64,000 nt of DNA from an uncultured Kordiimonas sp. Lineage in GTDB: Bacteria > Pseudomonadota > Alphaproteobacteria > Sphingomonadales > Kordiimonadaceae. Numbering within the stretch: the first letter of the stretch is position 1; every line of letters begins with the position of its first letter. The position numbers and the translations under genes are program-made. This document shows positions 54,286-63,529 of this stretch, piece by piece. Location of the stretch: positions 807,529 to 871,528 of the forward strand of contig CANLMI010000002.1 of NCBI GenBank assembly GCA_947492375.1. The letters are read 5' to 3'. The notes below the pieces were generated by a model. The model had not been told where the DNA came from, made no database searches, and was given only the letters and a program-made list of their open reading frames with translations.

Positions 54286-54305
54286 TTTGTTCGTATTCGA
54301 ACAAA
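54286..54305. promoter_or_regulatory. Operator-like palindrome 2, galT side
   Basis: TTTGTTCG-TATT-CGAACAAA is a perfect 8-bp inverted repeat with a 4-base spacer. It ends 31 bases before the galT start, mirroring the position of palindrome 1 relative to the divergent gene. Confidence 0.65.
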
Positions 54306-54336
54306 TGGCATTGCATGGCACAAAAAGGAAAAAAGT

Positions 54337-55407
54337 TTGGCTAATCTACAGCATCCATTCAAGGGAAAAGATATTTTTAAACGCCATCATGTTAAACCCG
54401 ACGGGCGTAATCTTTATCTATACGGATACCAAGAACATAAATTGCCAGTAATCACAGGAGAAAACCTGGATCAGGTTGTTGGATCAGAATTACGACAACA
54501 CCCTCTGCGCGGTGATTGGTCCATTTATGCAGCAAAACGCCAACATAGAACTTTTAAACCTTCAACCGCAAACAACCCTCTAGCACCGAGCAAAGTTGGC
54601 GCCCCCATAACTGAAATTCCCTTTGAAGATTATGATTTAGCTGTATTCGAAAATCGCTTTCCTGGCATGTACAGAGGCGCGAACATATCTTCTGACCAAC
54701 CTCTTGAAACCAAAACAGCACAAGGTGTTTGTGAAGTTCTTGTCTATTCACCGAAAGAAGAAGGCTCTCTTGCAACTATTGGACAAGATAAAAGAAAGCT
54801 CTTACTGGCCGCTTGGATTGATCGTTACCAAGACTTATATTCAACAGGCAATGCCTTTGTCCTTCCATTTGAAAATCGAGGGGAAGCGGTTGGTGTCACA
54901 TTGCATCATCCGCATGGTCAAATATACGCTTTTCCCGTTGTGCCAGAGCCTCAGCAACGCGCCTTAAAAGCTTTTGAAGAGGGTTATAATCTGGCAGCAG
55001 AGCTTGCCATCTGGCCGCAAGAGCTTATCATCGCAAAAGCTGGAGGAATGGTCGCGTATGCACCACCATTTGCCCGCTTCCCTTATGAAGTATGGATATC
55101 AGGAAGTGATCACCATTCCGGCCCTTGGGCTTTTAATGCAGAACAGGCTGATGGATTTTGCCATTTACTGGGCGAAATGTCTCAACGCTACGATGCTTTC
55201 TTCGGGCGTGAAACACCTTATATGTTAACTCTGCACGCCTCGCCTTATGGTCACGACAATAAATTCCAGTTTTCTGCACAATTTTACCCTCTACTCCGCA
55301 GTGCAAACCGACTTAAATATCTAGCTGCCGTAGAACAAGCCACCAACATATTTACCGTTGATGTAATGCCAGAAACCACCGCAGCAGACCTTAAGGGGGC
55401 ACTATGA
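54337..55407 (+). CDS. galT: Galactose-1-phosphate uridylyltransferase
   Basis: Leloir enzyme exchanging UMP between UDP-glucose and galactose-1-phosphate, a HIT-superfamily transferase. The active-site motif HHPHGQIYAFP is intact near residue 190, and ENRFPGMYRG and ENRGEAVGVT are typical of GalT. The track starts at an ATG 26 codons upstream, in the operator region; I chose TTG 54337 (LANLQHPFKGKD), since AGGA is 7 bases upstream and the operator then sits in the untranslated leader. It has 356 residues. Its stop overlaps galK (ATGA). Confidence 0.93.
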   Translation: MANLQHPFKGKDIFKRHHVKPDGRNLYLYGYQEHKLPVITGENLDQVVGSELRQHPLRGDWSIYAAKRQHRTFKPSTANNPLAPSKVGAPITEIPFEDYDLAVFENRFPGMYRGANISSDQPLETKTAQGVCEVLVYSPKEEGSLATIGQDKRKLLLAAWIDRYQDLYSTGNAFVLPFENRGEAVGVTLHHPHGQIYAFPVVPEPQQRALKAFEEGYNLAAELAIWPQELIIAKAGGMVAYAPPFARFPYEVWISGSDHHSGPWAFNAEQADGFCHLLGEMSQRYDAFFGRETPYMLTLHASPYGHDNKFQFSAQFYPLLRSANRLKYLAAVEQATNIFTVDVMPETTAADLKGAL

Positions 55408-56468
55408 ATATGAAAGGACAAAATAAAAACAGTCTTTTCAAAGCCTCTGTTGCAACTGGTTCAGCAAGAGGGCGTGTTAACTTGATCGGTGAACATATCG
55501 ATTATAATGGCGGAACCGTGTTACCTGCCTCTATTTCAAGAGAGGTAACCGTTGGGTTAACACCCCGCGCTGACGACTTGCTTGAAATATCATCAAGCCG
55601 GTTTGACGATACAGTTAGTCGGTCTTTAACTGAGCCAGCAAATTCACATTGGTCAGATTATATAGTAGGTGCCCTGTCATTAGCGCATAAAAAGGGCTGG
55701 ATACAATCGGGTATGAATATCGTTATAGATAGTAATATCCCGGACGGTGCCGGAGTTTCTTCGTCAGCAGCCCTGATTATTGCAATATTTAGAGCTTGTC
55801 TGGCATTAAATGGTGAAAGCAAAGACCCTAAAGATGTCGCTATACTGGCACGTGAAGTAGAAACAGACTTTATCGGCGTTCCATGTGGTATTATGGATCA
55901 AATGGCAACGAGCCTTATCAACCCCGGGCAAGCACTTATTCTAGACACCCTAAATAATGACACTCAAACAATTGACATACCCGACACTTGGTCTTTTATA
56001 ACAATTCATACTGGCATTCACCGCAAACTTTCAGATGGCAGATACAAAGAACGGGCAATAGAATGTCAGGAAGCCAAAGAGTTACTAAAACAAAACGACC
56101 TCTGCCATATTACGCCTGAAGAAGAAGCAGAACTAACATCACTTCCAGAAATACTCCAAAAAAGAGTTACCCATGTTACTAGTGAACACAAACGGGTTCT
56201 GCGCGCTATTGAAGCAATGCGTATGAATAACATGGCTTTATTCGGGCAGTTGATGGTGGAAAGCCATAAATCATATAGCCATGATTTTGAGGCTTCAACA
56301 CATGAAATAGATTTACTCATTGAAAGCGCGTTAACCATGGGGGCTTTGGGCGCACGCCTTACCGGTGGCGGCTTTGGCGGATGTATGGTTGCTCTCGTGC
56401 AAAAAACAGAAAAAGAGCAATGGATGAAAGACTTCGCTGCACGCCACAAAAATGTATGGGAAGTGTAA
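55404..56468 (+). CDS. galK: Galactokinase
   Basis: GHMP kinase converting galactose to galactose-1-phosphate, the substrate of GalT. It has 354 residues. The galactokinase signature is GRVNLIGEHIDYNGGTVLPA (near residue 22), the ATP-binding P-loop is PDGAGVSSSAALIIAI, and the C-terminal motif is GARLTGGGFGGCMVAL. Start ATG 55404 overlaps the galT stop by four bases, so the two are translationally coupled. galE and galM are not in the window. Confidence 0.95.
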   Translation: MNMKGQNKNSLFKASVATGSARGRVNLIGEHIDYNGGTVLPASISREVTVGLTPRADDLLEISSSRFDDTVSRSLTEPANSHWSDYIVGALSLAHKKGWIQSGMNIVIDSNIPDGAGVSSSAALIIAIFRACLALNGESKDPKDVAILAREVETDFIGVPCGIMDQMATSLINPGQALILDTLNNDTQTIDIPDTWSFITIHTGIHRKLSDGRYKERAIECQEAKELLKQNDLCHITPEEEAELTSLPEILQKRVTHVTSEHKRVLRAIEAMRMNNMALFGQLMVESHKSYSHDFEASTHEIDLLIESALTMGALGARLTGGGFGGCMVALVQKTEKEQWMKDFAARHKNVWEV

Positions 56469-56486
56469 ATCATTTGCGCTTCCCAT
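56456..56486 (+). terminator. Weak hairpin at the end of galK
   Basis: ATGGGAAG / CTTCCCAT form an 8-bp stem spanning the galK stop codon, with a 15-base loop and no T tract. Terminator function is doubtful. Confidence 0.25.
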
Positions 56487-56562
56487 GAACAAATATAAGA
56501 ATTCAGTCTTTCTAATGATATTCCCAAGACAACTAAGTGCTCTATCCTCTCATTCTATGAAA

Positions 56563-58071
56563 TCAATTATCCATACCTAGCGCTTCAGTATTCATTGTCG
56601 CAGCAGCATAATTAGCGTAAGCGCGGTGCACCTGAAGGTTTGCTGTCATCTTGCGAATTTCCGCATTTGCCGCGGTTTCTTCACGAATATTAAGGAGAAA
56701 GAAATCACTTGCGCCATTTTCAAAGCGCTTTTCTTCTGCCTGTTGCATCGCACGTGATTGCTCAACATCAACATTTGCTAATGCCAACAAATCATTAGCC
56801 GCAGAAATATCAACAACAATTGCCTCCAATTCAGTTGATATTTGATCTTGAATGCGACGTTCACGATAGATCATTGCAGCACGCTCAGCTTTAGCCGCCC
56901 TTAAGCGCCCTTTTGCAGCACGCTGCCCTATGGGTACCGAAAACTGGAAACCAACAATTGTATCAGTGGAATCACGTGAGATACCCCCTTCAGCCACATT
57001 GCCAAAGTCATGTGAAACTTCGACATTAAAATCCAACCGTGGCTTTAAGTCGTTTTGGCGGAGTGATATTTTCTGGCGCAGCCTCTCCAACCCCAAACGT
57101 AATCGGCGTAATTCAGGCCGGTCACGCAAAATAGAAGATAACTCTGTTGTCGATTTCACAGCCCTAACATCAACTTCAAATTGGTCTTCCCAACTTGGCA
57201 ACTCATCAAAGCCGGGGATTCGCATTTGGCCATTCACATCTCGTAGATAAAACCCTAGCCTTATGCTTGCATTTTTAAAAGTCTGTTTTGCGCTAACCAA
57301 CAACGTCTGCCGACGCGTTATATTTTGCCGATTTTCTAGGAGAAAAATCTTAGCGATTGCGCCTTCATTCACTTGAATCTGAAGTGCCTTTTCACGCTCC
57401 AGTGCAATATCTAAAAGTTTTGAATATACCTTTTGTTGCTGGCCTGCTGTAACCCACGCCCAATAAGCGATCATAGCTTGTCGTTGAACTGTCACTTGCG
57501 AGAGGAGAACATCTAACTCCGCTTGCTCCAAAGCAAGACGGGTGTCCCTAAGAGCAAACCTATTGCCATCAATGTCACGGTTTCTGAGCAACGAAAATAA
57601 AGCGCCAATTTTTGCCTCACCGAACGTATTTGTAAAATTTATGTCTTCATAAATTGGGAATTCACCGTCAGATATTCGATATCCTGCATAAACGGAGCTA
57701 CCTAATATACCCAAATTTTGTCTGGCTTCCCCATTGATTACCTGACCATCCCAAAACCCGGAAACACGGCTAAACCCATTCGCACTAATATTAACATCAA
57801 AGGCACCCTCTGCTGCCAACCGAGTACCGTCAGCGCCGTTTACCTTTGCAAACGCTTCGAGAATACTTGGGGCAAACTGGCTAGAACTACTCAACACATC
57901 CTCGAGTGCCAGAACTTTGCTTTCCTTGGATAGTGGCGCAGCATGCTCACGCGGCGACAATACCAAATCAGTAATATCATCATCAGCATATAACCATGAG
58001 GATAGACCAAAGGCCTCTAAAATCAGAAATAAGGCTATCATCCAAATCAGCGATACTTTTGTCGGTTTCAT
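56563..58071 (-). CDS. TolC-family outer-membrane channel protein
   Basis: Outer-membrane efflux protein of 502 residues, third gene of a type I secretion-like operon. It has an N-terminal signal sequence (SLIWMIALFLILEAFGLSSWLYA). Two repeats of long coiled-coil helices follow (LALEQAELDVLLSQVTVQRQAMIAYWAWV and QISTELEAIVVDISAANDLLALANVDVEQS), with the OEP-type GASDFFLLNIREETAANAEIR near the end. It overlaps the HlyD gene by 4 bases. It is convergent with galK. Confidence 0.88.
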   Translation of the reverse strand: MKPTKVSLIWMIALFLILEAFGLSSWLYADDDITDLVLSPREHAAPLSKESKVLALEDVLSSSSQFAPSILEAFAKVNGADGTRLAAEGAFDVNISANGFSRVSGFWDGQVINGEARQNLGILGSSVYAGYRISDGEFPIYEDINFTNTFGEAKIGALFSLLRNRDIDGNRFALRDTRLALEQAELDVLLSQVTVQRQAMIAYWAWVTAGQQQKVYSKLLDIALEREKALQIQVNEGAIAKIFLLENRQNITRRQTLLVSAKQTFKNASIRLGFYLRDVNGQMRIPGFDELPSWEDQFEVDVRAVKSTTELSSILRDRPELRRLRLGLERLRQKISLRQNDLKPRLDFNVEVSHDFGNVAEGGISRDSTDTIVGFQFSVPIGQRAAKGRLRAAKAERAAMIYRERRIQDQISTELEAIVVDISAANDLLALANVDVEQSRAMQQAEEKRFENGASDFFLLNIREETAANAEIRKMTANLQVHRAYANYAAATMNTEALGMDN

Positions 58072-59117
58072 TTTGCTTCACCACTTGTAAGAACACTGCT
58101 GCCCTCAAGGTTATTTCTAAACTCTGGTGGGAAATTATTTAACTGTCGCCAAACCTCATAACCAACAGGAACTGTCTCAAACGTTACCCACCCCCTCGCC
58201 TTTGAGCCAAAGCGGACATAAGCACTATCAGGCCAAGGATGAAGATCAGATTTATCTTCGCTAACCAATATCCTAAAAAGCCCATTGGCCTGAGCAGACG
58301 GGTCAATAGCAACTACTTCACCGCCAAACGTGCCAATAGCAACTGATGGCCAACCACTAAACTGCACAACAGGCCATCCTTCAAATTGCAAGCGGACTTT
58401 GTCCCCTACTCTAGCAAGCGCTATATCACGGCCATCAATAAAAAGTTCCACCGCACGCTCAGCGTCATCAGGTATAAAAGTTGCTACAACATCACCTGCA
58501 TTTACCAGTGTGGATGTATCCCCCGCATTTACGCGCAAAATCACACCATTTCGAGGAGCTCTAACCGTTTGAATTGAACTACGGGATAACGATACATCAA
58601 CCCGGTTTAATTCCGCAGAAGCCTCGGCAACGCTGCCACGAAGCCCTTCAACACGAATGCGGCTTTGCTCGTATTCACGGCGGGATGCCAATCCTTGATC
58701 AAAAAGATTTTTTGTTCGCGTCAAATCAAGCTCTGCGGTTTCCATCGCGGTTTCAGCAGCACTTAATTTTGCCAACACCTGAGCCCGCTCTGCTCGAAGG
58801 CGGTCAAGAAAATTAGGATCATTATCAATAAGTTGAACGATAGGGTCGTTTTCCTTGACATAACTGCCGTCTCGAACAAACCATTTCTGTATACGCCCCG
58901 AGACTAATGCATTTATTTCTTGCAGGCGGTCATTGGGACTAAGCGCTGTCACATTGCCTGGCCCTGATGTGGTTTGTACCCACGGCACAAAAATCATAAA
59001 TAAAATGATAGCTATGAGTGCAATTGTTAAAAACCAGGCAACGGACCTCATAACACGAGGAGGCTTTAACGAGTCTAATGTTTTAAAATACTGAATATGC
59101 ATTTCACGAAACGGCAT
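58068..59117 (-). CDS. HlyD-family membrane-fusion (periplasmic adaptor) protein
   Basis: Adaptor of 349 residues linking an inner-membrane transporter to the TolC-type channel. One N-terminal membrane helix (WFLTIALIAIILFMIFVPW) is followed by a lipoyl/barrel-sandwich half (INALVSGRIQKWFVRDGSYVKENDPIVQLID). An alpha-hairpin (RLRAERAQVLAKLSAAETAME) comes next, then the second lipoyl half (TVRAPRNGVILRVNAGDTSTLVNAGDVVATF). The start is immediately after the stop of the ABC gene and the end overlaps the TolC gene, so all three are translationally coupled. Confidence 0.9.
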   Translation of the reverse strand: MPFREMHIQYFKTLDSLKPPRVMRSVAWFLTIALIAIILFMIFVPWVQTTSGPGNVTALSPNDRLQEINALVSGRIQKWFVRDGSYVKENDPIVQLIDNDPNFLDRLRAERAQVLAKLSAAETAMETAELDLTRTKNLFDQGLASRREYEQSRIRVEGLRGSVAEASAELNRVDVSLSRSSIQTVRAPRNGVILRVNAGDTSTLVNAGDVVATFIPDDAERAVELFIDGRDIALARVGDKVRLQFEGWPVVQFSGWPSVAIGTFGGEVVAIDPSAQANGLFRILVSEDKSDLHPWPDSAYVRFGSKARGWVTFETVPVGYEVWRQLNNFPPEFRNNLEGSSVLTSGEAK

Positions 59118-60863
59118 TTACTTTCCCTCCGTGTTATTTTCATCAGTAATTGGCTGTGTCTTGTTCTTAAACGTCTTAAAATCACTGATTATCATTTGCT
59201 TATCGGCATCGAGATGCATGAATTTTTCAAACCCGAGGTCTTGCTCTCGGTTTGAAAAATAAATAATTGTTATTCCTTGTTCAAAATTCAAAATATCAAT
59301 AACTTGCTTGAGGGCATGAGCAGGAAGCATATCAAAAAGCTGATTGAGAACGAGCACACTAGGTTTTGATAAAACTGCTGCTGCCAGCTTGAGTTTCAAC
59401 ACTTCTACTAATGATAACGGCGCCCCAGTAGCTGAAAGGTGTGTATCAAGTCCATCCGGCAGATACTTGACAACACTATCAAGCCCAGTCAGTCGCAATG
59501 CAGATAAAACTGCACTAGAATCACTTTCATCATACGAAGTCTTTAAGAAATCACGCATACTACCTTCGACCAAAGTTGGCCTATCCAGAATGGTCACTAA
59601 CTGGCGAAGTTCATGAACTTCGATATCAAGAACATCTGTTCCTGCGAAACTCACCAAGCCACCATCTGGCTTTGCATGATGCTTTAATAGATTAGTGAAC
59701 ATTCGCTGTGCCCCATGATTGGAGGCACAACACATAATACGTTCACCGGCTTCAATTTTCAGATTAAGAGTAACCGGTACGTTACGCGCACAGCCTTTTA
59801 CATTTTCAAAAATAAGATTATGAGAGCCTTTACGTGGCTCTAATGTGCCAGCAGGCACCTCCTGTGGAACATGATAAAAATGCGACAGTTCTTCGGCAGC
59901 AGCAGTAAGGTCATAGAAGCTGGTATAGTATATACCAAGCTGTGAAATCCCATAAAAAACCGCTGATAAAATTAATTCTGCGGCGACAAGCTGACCAAGG
60001 GACAATTCGCCGATAATAACAAGCCAACCACCAAGGCCAAGCAATAGCGCGCTCGCCAACGCATAGATAAATAAGTAAGCAATTGATTGGGAAAAAGTAT
60101 ATTTAAAATGCTGCTTACTACTTTCAATATATTCAGCCGTTTTTTTATCGGTCTCTTTTAGTGCGCGTTCAATATGACGCCTGGATTTATAGTAACCATT
60201 AGAAGCGCCTAAACCTTCAACCCAGCCCGCAACATTATGCTTCGTATGGGACAAACTAACGGCACTCATCATAGCCCCTTTACCCCAAATTCCCCATACC
60301 AGCCAAAGCATAAGGACGAGAGCAATATTGAAACCAAGAAAAACCGGATGATAAAGCGAAACGATTACAAACCCAACCAAGGCCTGAAGAATTACAGTAA
60401 AGCCGCCGACCAAAAGGTAAGGAACTGATTTCTGCACGATGACAATATCGAAATAACGATTAAAGAGAGTGCTTTTACCACTATCAGCAAAAAATGGATT
60501 TTGTGCATACAAGGTACGAAGCGAGATTTCCGACAACATCCGAGCATAAAAACGTCGCCCAAACAGTTCCATCAAATACAATCGCAAAGCATTCAACAGC
60601 CCAGAAAAAATCAACAGAACAAACAAAGTAACTGATAAAACAACAAGCGGTGTAGTCAGGCCGGTATTCGCAACAGTATTAATCAACATTTGCACAGATA
60701 TAGGGACTGCAAGTGTGAGTAAGCTTATGCCAATACCATATATAATCGCGAGCCAATAGTAATTGGTTTCACCGCGTAATATTGTTTTAATAAACCGATA
60801 TAAATCGCTAAGCGAAAACTCGTTTACTTTTTGTGCTGTCTCATTCGCCATCATTACTACCAT
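59118..60863 (-). CDS. ABC exporter-like protein with degenerate nucleotide-binding domain
   Basis: Protein of 581 residues with an ABC exporter transmembrane domain (six helices within residues 35-330, for example WLAIIYGIGISLLTLAVPISVQMLIN) and a C-terminal NBD-like domain. The NBD has lost every catalytic signature. The Walker A position reads CCASNHGAQRMF (near residue 376) instead of GxxGxGKST, the signature reads APLSLVEVLKL instead of LSGGQ, and Walker B reads VLVLNQLFD instead of hhhhDE. The fold context (LRQLVTILDRPTLVEGSMRDFL) is nevertheless retained. There is no C39 peptidase domain. It is first gene of the operon with HlyD and TolC. ATP hydrolysis by this subunit alone appears impossible. 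Confidence 0.85.
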   Translation of the reverse strand: MVVMMANETAQKVNEFSLSDLYRFIKTILRGETNYYWLAIIYGIGISLLTLAVPISVQMLINTVANTGLTTPLVVLSVTLFVLLIFSGLLNALRLYLMELFGRRFYARMLSEISLRTLYAQNPFFADSGKSTLFNRYFDIVIVQKSVPYLLVGGFTVILQALVGFVIVSLYHPVFLGFNIALVLMLWLVWGIWGKGAMMSAVSLSHTKHNVAGWVEGLGASNGYYKSRRHIERALKETDKKTAEYIESSKQHFKYTFSQSIAYLFIYALASALLLGLGGWLVIIGELSLGQLVAAELILSAVFYGISQLGIYYTSFYDLTAAAEELSHFYHVPQEVPAGTLEPRKGSHNLIFENVKGCARNVPVTLNLKIEAGERIMCCASNHGAQRMFTNLLKHHAKPDGGLVSFAGTDVLDIEVHELRQLVTILDRPTLVEGSMRDFLKTSYDESDSSAVLSALRLTGLDSVVKYLPDGLDTHLSATGAPLSLVEVLKLKLAAAVLSKPSVLVLNQLFDMLPAHALKQVIDILNFEQGITIIYFSNREQDLGFEKFMHLDADKQMIISDFKTFKNKTQPITDENNTEGK

Positions 60864-61045
60864 TTATAATTATAATTTTTATTTTCTTAAGATAGTTCAC
60901 GAGCAATCTCTTGCAAATATTGGCACTGACTTTGTACATGACCAATGTGCGAAACATCTTGAGCTTGAAAATAAGATGTAGTTTTGATAAATCAATACAA
61001 ACAATTTATATATTTTGATAGAAAAAAACTATCGAATGGAAATTC

Positions 61046-61951
61046 ATGAAACATCAAAACATTACACTCAAGCAGCTTAAGTATCTGGTGGCACTAGACG
61101 AGGAACATAATTACCGCAAAGCTGCCCAACTCTGTGGAATCAGTCAGCCTTCGCTTAGTATTCAGCTACAAAACCTGGAAAGTTCTCTTGGAGTTCAATT
61201 GATTGAACGCAGCCGTAGCGGGGTATTTTTCACGCCCATTGGCCGCGAGGTTCTTGAAAAAGCTAGAGAAATGTTAAGCTCTGTCCAGAATATTTTTGAT
61301 ATCGCGGAAGTTGGCAAACATTCACTTTCTGGCACTATCAGACTAGGTACAAAATCAACTTTGGGGCCTTACCTCTTACCCAAAGTCGTACAGTCCCTGC
61401 ATAAACATTATCCCGACTTAAAACTTTACATCCGTGAATGTGACCCGCGAGAGATGGAAGCAGAATTATTGCACGGTGACCACGATGTTATTTTAGCGCA
61501 GCTTCCAATTAACAACGAACAACTTAAAACAATTGAATTATTCAGAGAACCTTTATTACTTGCGCTGGCAAATGACCATAAGCTTGCCTCCTATGAGAAA
61601 ATCACAGCTAAAGACTTAAAAGGCGAACAAGTGTTGTCCTTAAATCCGCGCTACCATCTTCATGATCAAATCGGATATTTGTGCGAAGATTTTGGCGCAA
61701 AGATTTTAAAAGACTATGAAGGTACCAGTTTGGATGCGCTACGCCAAATGGTTGGCATGGGGATGGGGATTACCTTCCTGCCAGAACTGTATGCTAAATC
61801 AGAAATTCGAGAAAATAGTGATGTTGTGGTCAGGCCACTCTTTAACAAACATATCTACCGCTCTATCGGGCTTGTTTGGCGCAAAGGGGCTGCAAAATCT
61901 AACTCCTATGAAAAGATTGTTGAAATTATTAAACAGGTCTATCAGGCATAA
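61046..61951 (+). CDS. OxyR-like LysR-family regulator lacking the peroxidatic cysteine
   Basis: LysR-type regulator of 301 residues with a winged HTH (LKQLKYLVALDEEHNYRKAAQLCGISQPSLSIQLQNLE) and a periplasmic-binding-protein-like sensor domain closest in pattern to OxyR (TSLDALRQMVGMGMGITFLPELY). At the position of OxyR Cys199 there is His (YHLHDQ, near residue 204), while the Cys208 equivalent is kept (YLCEDFG, near 213). Hence the normal disulfide switch cannot form. It lies 182 bases from the divergent ABC exporter-like gene. Target and signal are unknown. Confidence 0.87.
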   Translation: MKHQNITLKQLKYLVALDEEHNYRKAAQLCGISQPSLSIQLQNLESSLGVQLIERSRSGVFFTPIGREVLEKAREMLSSVQNIFDIAEVGKHSLSGTIRLGTKSTLGPYLLPKVVQSLHKHYPDLKLYIRECDPREMEAELLHGDHDVILAQLPINNEQLKTIELFREPLLLALANDHKLASYEKITAKDLKGEQVLSLNPRYHLHDQIGYLCEDFGAKILKDYEGTSLDALRQMVGMGMGITFLPELYAKSEIRENSDVVVRPLFNKHIYRSIGLVWRKGAAKSNSYEKIVEIIKQVYQA

Positions 61952-62039
61952 AGGTCGATTAAAATTTTACTATCAGACCACCAAACATCTGCGCTAGGCT
62001 GAAACTATATTCTTTATGATTAATCAAGGGGCCGCACTA

Positions 62040-62918
62040 ATGTCTTATGAAACGCTAATATATGACGTCAAAGAGCATATACTAACTTTAACCCTTAATC
62101 GTCCTGAACATATGAATGCCTTCACTGTCCAGATGGCAAACGAATTAATTGATGCTTTTAACCGTGCAAGCGATGACGATAACGTACGTGCGATTGTTGT
62201 TACTGGCAACGGTAAAGCATTTTGTGCAGGTATGGATTTATCAGTTGGCGGTAATGTGTTCGGCCTTAATGAAGATTTATCGCCGTCACTTGGTGATATG
62301 GAAAATCGATTTGACGACCCAGAGATATTGAACGGTGTCAGAGATACCGGCGGTCAGGTAACACTTGCAATATACGACTGCAAAAAACCTATTATCGCTG
62401 CTATTAACGGTGCTGCGGTTGGCATCGGTGCCACTATGACATGTGCCATGGATATTCGCCTGGCATCAGAAAAGGCCCGCATCGGTTTCGTGTTCAATAA
62501 AATCGGTATCGTGCCCGAAGCATGCTCCAGCTTTTTCCTTCCTGCCATTGTCGGTATATCGCAAGCACTCGAGTGGTCCTATACTGGTGAAATATTGGAC
62601 GCGCAATCAGCCAAAGAAGGTAGGTTTGTCAAAGCCGTTGTTCCCCCCGAAGAGCTTTTGGAAGAAGCGTATAAAATTGCCCGTAAAATCGCAGAACATA
62701 GCTCCGTCGCCATCACGCTTACCCGCCAGATGATGTACCGAAACAGTGTGGCCAACCATCCTGTTGAAGCACACAAAATTGACAGCCTTGCAGTATTTTA
62801 TACCAGCCTTAAAAGTGGCAAAGAAGGCGTGAAATCATTCCTTGAAAAACGTGCACCCGAATTTGATGATAAATCATCAAGCGATATGCCACCCTTTTAT
62901 CCTTGGTGGGATAAATAA
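62040..62918 (+). CDS. Enoyl-CoA hydratase/isomerase (crotonase) family protein
   Basis: Crotonase-fold protein of about 292 residues. Oxyanion-hole segments are FCAGMDLS (near residue 62) and INGAAVGIGATM (near 125). The second catalytic Glu is kept in GIVPEACSS, while the first Glu of rat hydratase (GGGCE) corresponds to Thr here (GIGATMT), so classical hydratase activity is uncertain. I chose ATG 62040 because AGGGG is 8 bases upstream; the track start is eight codons earlier without one. The ending PPFYPWWDK is typical of crotonases near beta-oxidation. No other beta-oxidation gene is adjacent. Confidence 0.85.
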   Translation: MSYETLIYDVKEHILTLTLNRPEHMNAFTVQMANELIDAFNRASDDDNVRAIVVTGNGKAFCAGMDLSVGGNVFGLNEDLSPSLGDMENRFDDPEILNGVRDTGGQVTLAIYDCKKPIIAAINGAAVGIGATMTCAMDIRLASEKARIGFVFNKIGIVPEACSSFFLPAIVGISQALEWSYTGEILDAQSAKEGRFVKAVVPPEELLEEAYKIARKIAEHSSVAITLTRQMMYRNSVANHPVEAHKIDSLAVFYTSLKSGKEGVKSFLEKRAPEFDDKSSSDMPPFYPWWDK

Positions 62919-62962
62919 ATTAGCTAATTGAAACCCTTAGTCACTCGGGCTAATATTCCATT

Positions 62963-63529
62963 ATGATGGAAAAAAATACACCACCACAAATTGGCCCGCG
63001 GATTCAAGGTATCCGAAAGCAGAAAGGCTTTACGCTGGAGCAGCTTGCTTCGCACTCTGGCGTATCCCGCTCAATGCTGTCTCAAATTGAACGGGGTCAA
63101 GCAAATCCAACCTTCGCAACACTCTGGAGCCTGACGCAAGCGCTTGGCCTCGAAATTTCTGACCTTACAGGCAGTGTCTCCGAAGTACATCATCAAGCAA
63201 TTGAGGTGATGATGCCCAATTTTACGCCTGAGATCAAAAGCGAAGATGGTCTGTGTGATCTGAAAATCCTAAGCCCTACCGATCAGGTGGGCCGGGTCGA
63301 ATGGTATGAGATTGTTATCGAAGCAGGTGGCAAGTTGGTATCCGACCCGCACACTAATGGATCAATGGAACATCTGACAGCACTGAATGGTAGCTTTGAG
63401 GTTACAAGCGGCAAATCTGTTTCAGAGGTGCCAACCGGTGGCACCGCGCGCTATGCAAGTGATGTGAATCATATAATTGCCAACCCCGGGCAAGAAACCG
63501 CCCGAGGTATATTGGTTGTTGTTAGCTAG
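62963..63529 (+). CDS. XRE-family regulator with C-terminal cupin domain
   Basis: Transcriptional regulator of 188 residues: HTH_3 domain at residues 12-66 ([46 protein letters not shown]), then a cupin sensor domain ([52 protein letters not shown]). Members of this group regulate amino-acid, polyamine or sulfur metabolism. The stop overlaps the end of the convergent kbl gene by four bases. Confidence 0.88.
   Translation: MMEKNTPPQIGPRIQGIRKQKGFTLEQLASHSGVSRSMLSQIERGQANPTFATLWSLTQALGLEISDLTGSVSEVHHQAIEVMMPNFTPEIKSEDGLCDLKILSPTDQVGRVEWYEIVIEAGGKLVSDPHTNGSMEHLTALNGSFEVTSGKSVSEVPTGGTARYASDVNHIIANPGQETARGILVVVS

Noticed and set aside
54259-54336. Extended galT N-terminus from the ORF track
   Set aside because: It would overlap the palindrome and promoter region and lacks a ribosome site; TTG 54337 has AGGA at ideal spacing and matches family length.
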